64,000 nucleotides of DNA. Source: Moritella sp. 24 (GTDB lineage: Bacteria; Pseudomonadota; Gammaproteobacteria; Enterobacterales; Moritellaceae). Positions 63,350 through 64,000 of the stretch are shown here, in pieces (within the stretch, counting starts at the first letter, position 1; the number at the start of each line of letters is the position of its first letter). The notes below the pieces were generated by a model that saw nothing but the letters and a program-made list of their open reading frames with translations, made no database searches and was not told the origin of the DNA. The position numbers and the translations under genes are program-made. The stretch is taken from contig NZ_CP056123.1 of NCBI RefSeq assembly GCF_018219155.1, forward strand, positions 3,233,505-3,297,504, read 5' to 3'.

Positions 63350-63646
63350 ATGTTACCAGCAGCACGCGCGACCGACATGCATGTATGTCCAATGCAAACC
63401 CCGGCACTAGTACCAATCCCACATGTTGGCGGGCCGCTGCTTCCCCTACCGACAACAGTATTAATTGGTAATTTACCCGCTGCAACCGTAGGGCAAATAT
63501 GTATGTGCGTGGGACCTCCAGACAGTGTAGTAAAAGGCAGCGCAACCGTCTTAGTTAACAGTAAACCCGCGGCAAGAATGGGCGATACAACAGCACACGG
63601 AGGCACCATTATCATGGGGATGCCAACCGTGTTAATTGGTGGATAA
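63350..63646 (+). CDS. PAAR-domain protein
   Basis: 98-residue PAAR protein that caps the VgrG spike with a metal-bound conical tip. The name-giving motif appears as PAARMGDTTAHGG (about 71-83). Cys/His residues in MHVCPMQTP and GQICMCVGPPD could be the zinc ligands. The length is the minimal PAAR domain, with no C-terminal toxin extension. A GGAG ribosome site lies in the end of the DUF6931-like gene, so it is co-transcribed with vgrG. It converges with the kinase gene. Confidence 0.93.
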   Translation: MLPAARATDMHVCPMQTPALVPIPHVGGPLLPLPTTVLIGNLPAATVGQICMCVGPPDSVVKGSATVLVNSKPAARMGDTTAHGGTIIMGMPTVLIGG

Positions 63647-63650
63647 TTTT

Positions 63651-63672
63651 AAGCCTAATCGATATTAGGCTT
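63651..63672. terminator. Hairpin between the PAAR and kinase genes
   Basis: AAGCCTAAT pairs with ATTAGGCTT around a 4-base loop. It overlaps the last codons of the kinase gene and may end both convergent genes. Confidence 0.6.
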
Positions 63673-64000
63673 ATCTTTCATTTTTGTCAGCCAATTAAGC
63701 CAGCGTGTTAATAACCGCTGTTCCTGTACGCTCAAATCCGAATTATACAACTGTAATAACCACTGATAAAAAGCATACCAATCATCCTCTGGCATAACGA
63801 TGTGCGACTGTTCATAACGATCTACAGAGCAAAATCCGGGCGTCACCTGCCACGATGACAAATTCGATAATGTCGCACCTAACGGTAGTGCAGAGCCACA
63901 ATCAATTAACGATATTTCACCCTTATCAGCATTATAAATAACATTCGATGGTTTAATATCGCCATGCACCCAACCTTGCGCATGCATCGCCATAATCGCC
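63655..64000 (-). CDS. Ser/Thr protein kinase-like protein, C-terminal part (cut by window edge)
   Basis: The visible 115 or so residues are the C-lobe of a eukaryotic-type kinase. The catalytic loop reads HGDIKPSN (usual HRDxKPxN, with the catalytic Asp and Lys kept). ISLIDCGSA stands in the DFG position with Asp kept. A helical C-terminus ends about 100 residues later. The frame is open to base 64000, so the first in-frame ATG at 63993 is internal. Kinases next to T6SS genes (PpkA type) can control assembly. Here the kinase converges on a VgrG-PAAR unit, so a link is plausible but unproven. Confidence 0.85.
   Translation of the reverse strand, partial: AIMAMHAQGWVHGDIKPSNVIYNADKGEISLIDCGSALPLGATLSNLSSWQVTPGFCSVDRYEQSHIVMPEDDWYAFYQWLLQLYNSDLSVQEQRLLTRWLNWLTKMKDKPNID

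Overview
The window looks like chromosomal DNA of a marine gammaproteobacterium close to Moritella, or more broadly the Vibrionaceae/Shewanellaceae/Psychromonas group. This is inferred from AT-rich DNA with gammaproteobacterial housekeeping genes (aspS, cmoAB, adhE, lysA, gnd, glmS), a hybrid peroxiredoxin-glutaredoxin, a tandem set of RimK-like ATP-grasp accessory genes, TRAP transport and a VgrG/PAAR type VI cluster. About 55 protein genes are supported. I found no rRNA, tRNA, insertion sequence, prophage, integrase or CRISPR array. Two genes are cut by the window edges: a GGDEF protein on the left and a protein kinase on the right.

Layout. 0-6.5 kb: diguanylate cyclase, RarD-type permease, aspS, and the tRNA wobble-uridine modification pair cmoA-cmoB. 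6.6-11.1 kb: two paralogous retropepsin-like lipoproteins, a 7TM protein with a transglutaminase-like domain, and a RimK-like ATP-grasp ligase. The last three form a tight operon. 11.2-15.3 kb: a YfcZ/YiiS protein, ferritin, and adhE behind a well-placed FNR-type site. 15.6-20.2 kb: a degenerate HD-GYP protein, a DeoR-family regulator and a PAS-GGDEF protein with an internally duplicated sensor. 20.3-26.3 kb: porin, thioesterase, aldo/keto reductase, gamma-glutamyltransferase and a DUF2860-like outer-membrane protein. 26.7-29.2 kb: KefF/G-KefB/C potassium efflux. 29.3-32.2 kb: a large MipA/OmpV-like barrel and two DUF1566 proteins. 32.4-36.9 kb: CurA-like reductase with a GST, then an NhaC-type antiporter overlapping a saccharopine dehydrogenase.

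37-43.7 kb is a metal region: a beta-helix protein, then a zinc-type ABC importer headed by an unannotated 44-residue membrane peptide, then a DUF1007-NicO pair. Three palindromes of the Zur type (core ATGTTATAACAT) sit in the two promoter regions, so the genes are probably co-regulated. 43.8-49.1 kb: Lrp/AsnC regulator divergent from lysA, an HxlR regulator, an aldehyde dehydrogenase with a 2OG-Fe(II) oxygenase, and a SHOCT lipoprotein. 49.2-56.1 kb is a gluconate module: TRAP transporter dctPQM, gntK, a GntR-like LacI regulator and gnd, with GntR-type operators (ATGTTA-N4-TAACAT) before dctP, gntK and gnd. 56.6-60.5 kb: glmS, a LysR regulator and the peroxiredoxin-glutaredoxin hybrid. 60.8-64 kb: VgrG, a DUF6931-like protein, PAAR and a convergent protein kinase.

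Most transcription units end in clear hairpins, many of them bidirectional between convergent genes. The points most worth a second look are the duplicated retropepsin/ATP-grasp operon, the 44-residue peptide heading the putative Zur operon, the MipA/OmpV barrel with a PagL-like C-terminal motif, the HD-GYP protein that has lost its metal ligands, the repeated operator-like sites before the CurA, KefG and LysA genes, and the attenuator-like hairpin between dctP and dctQ.
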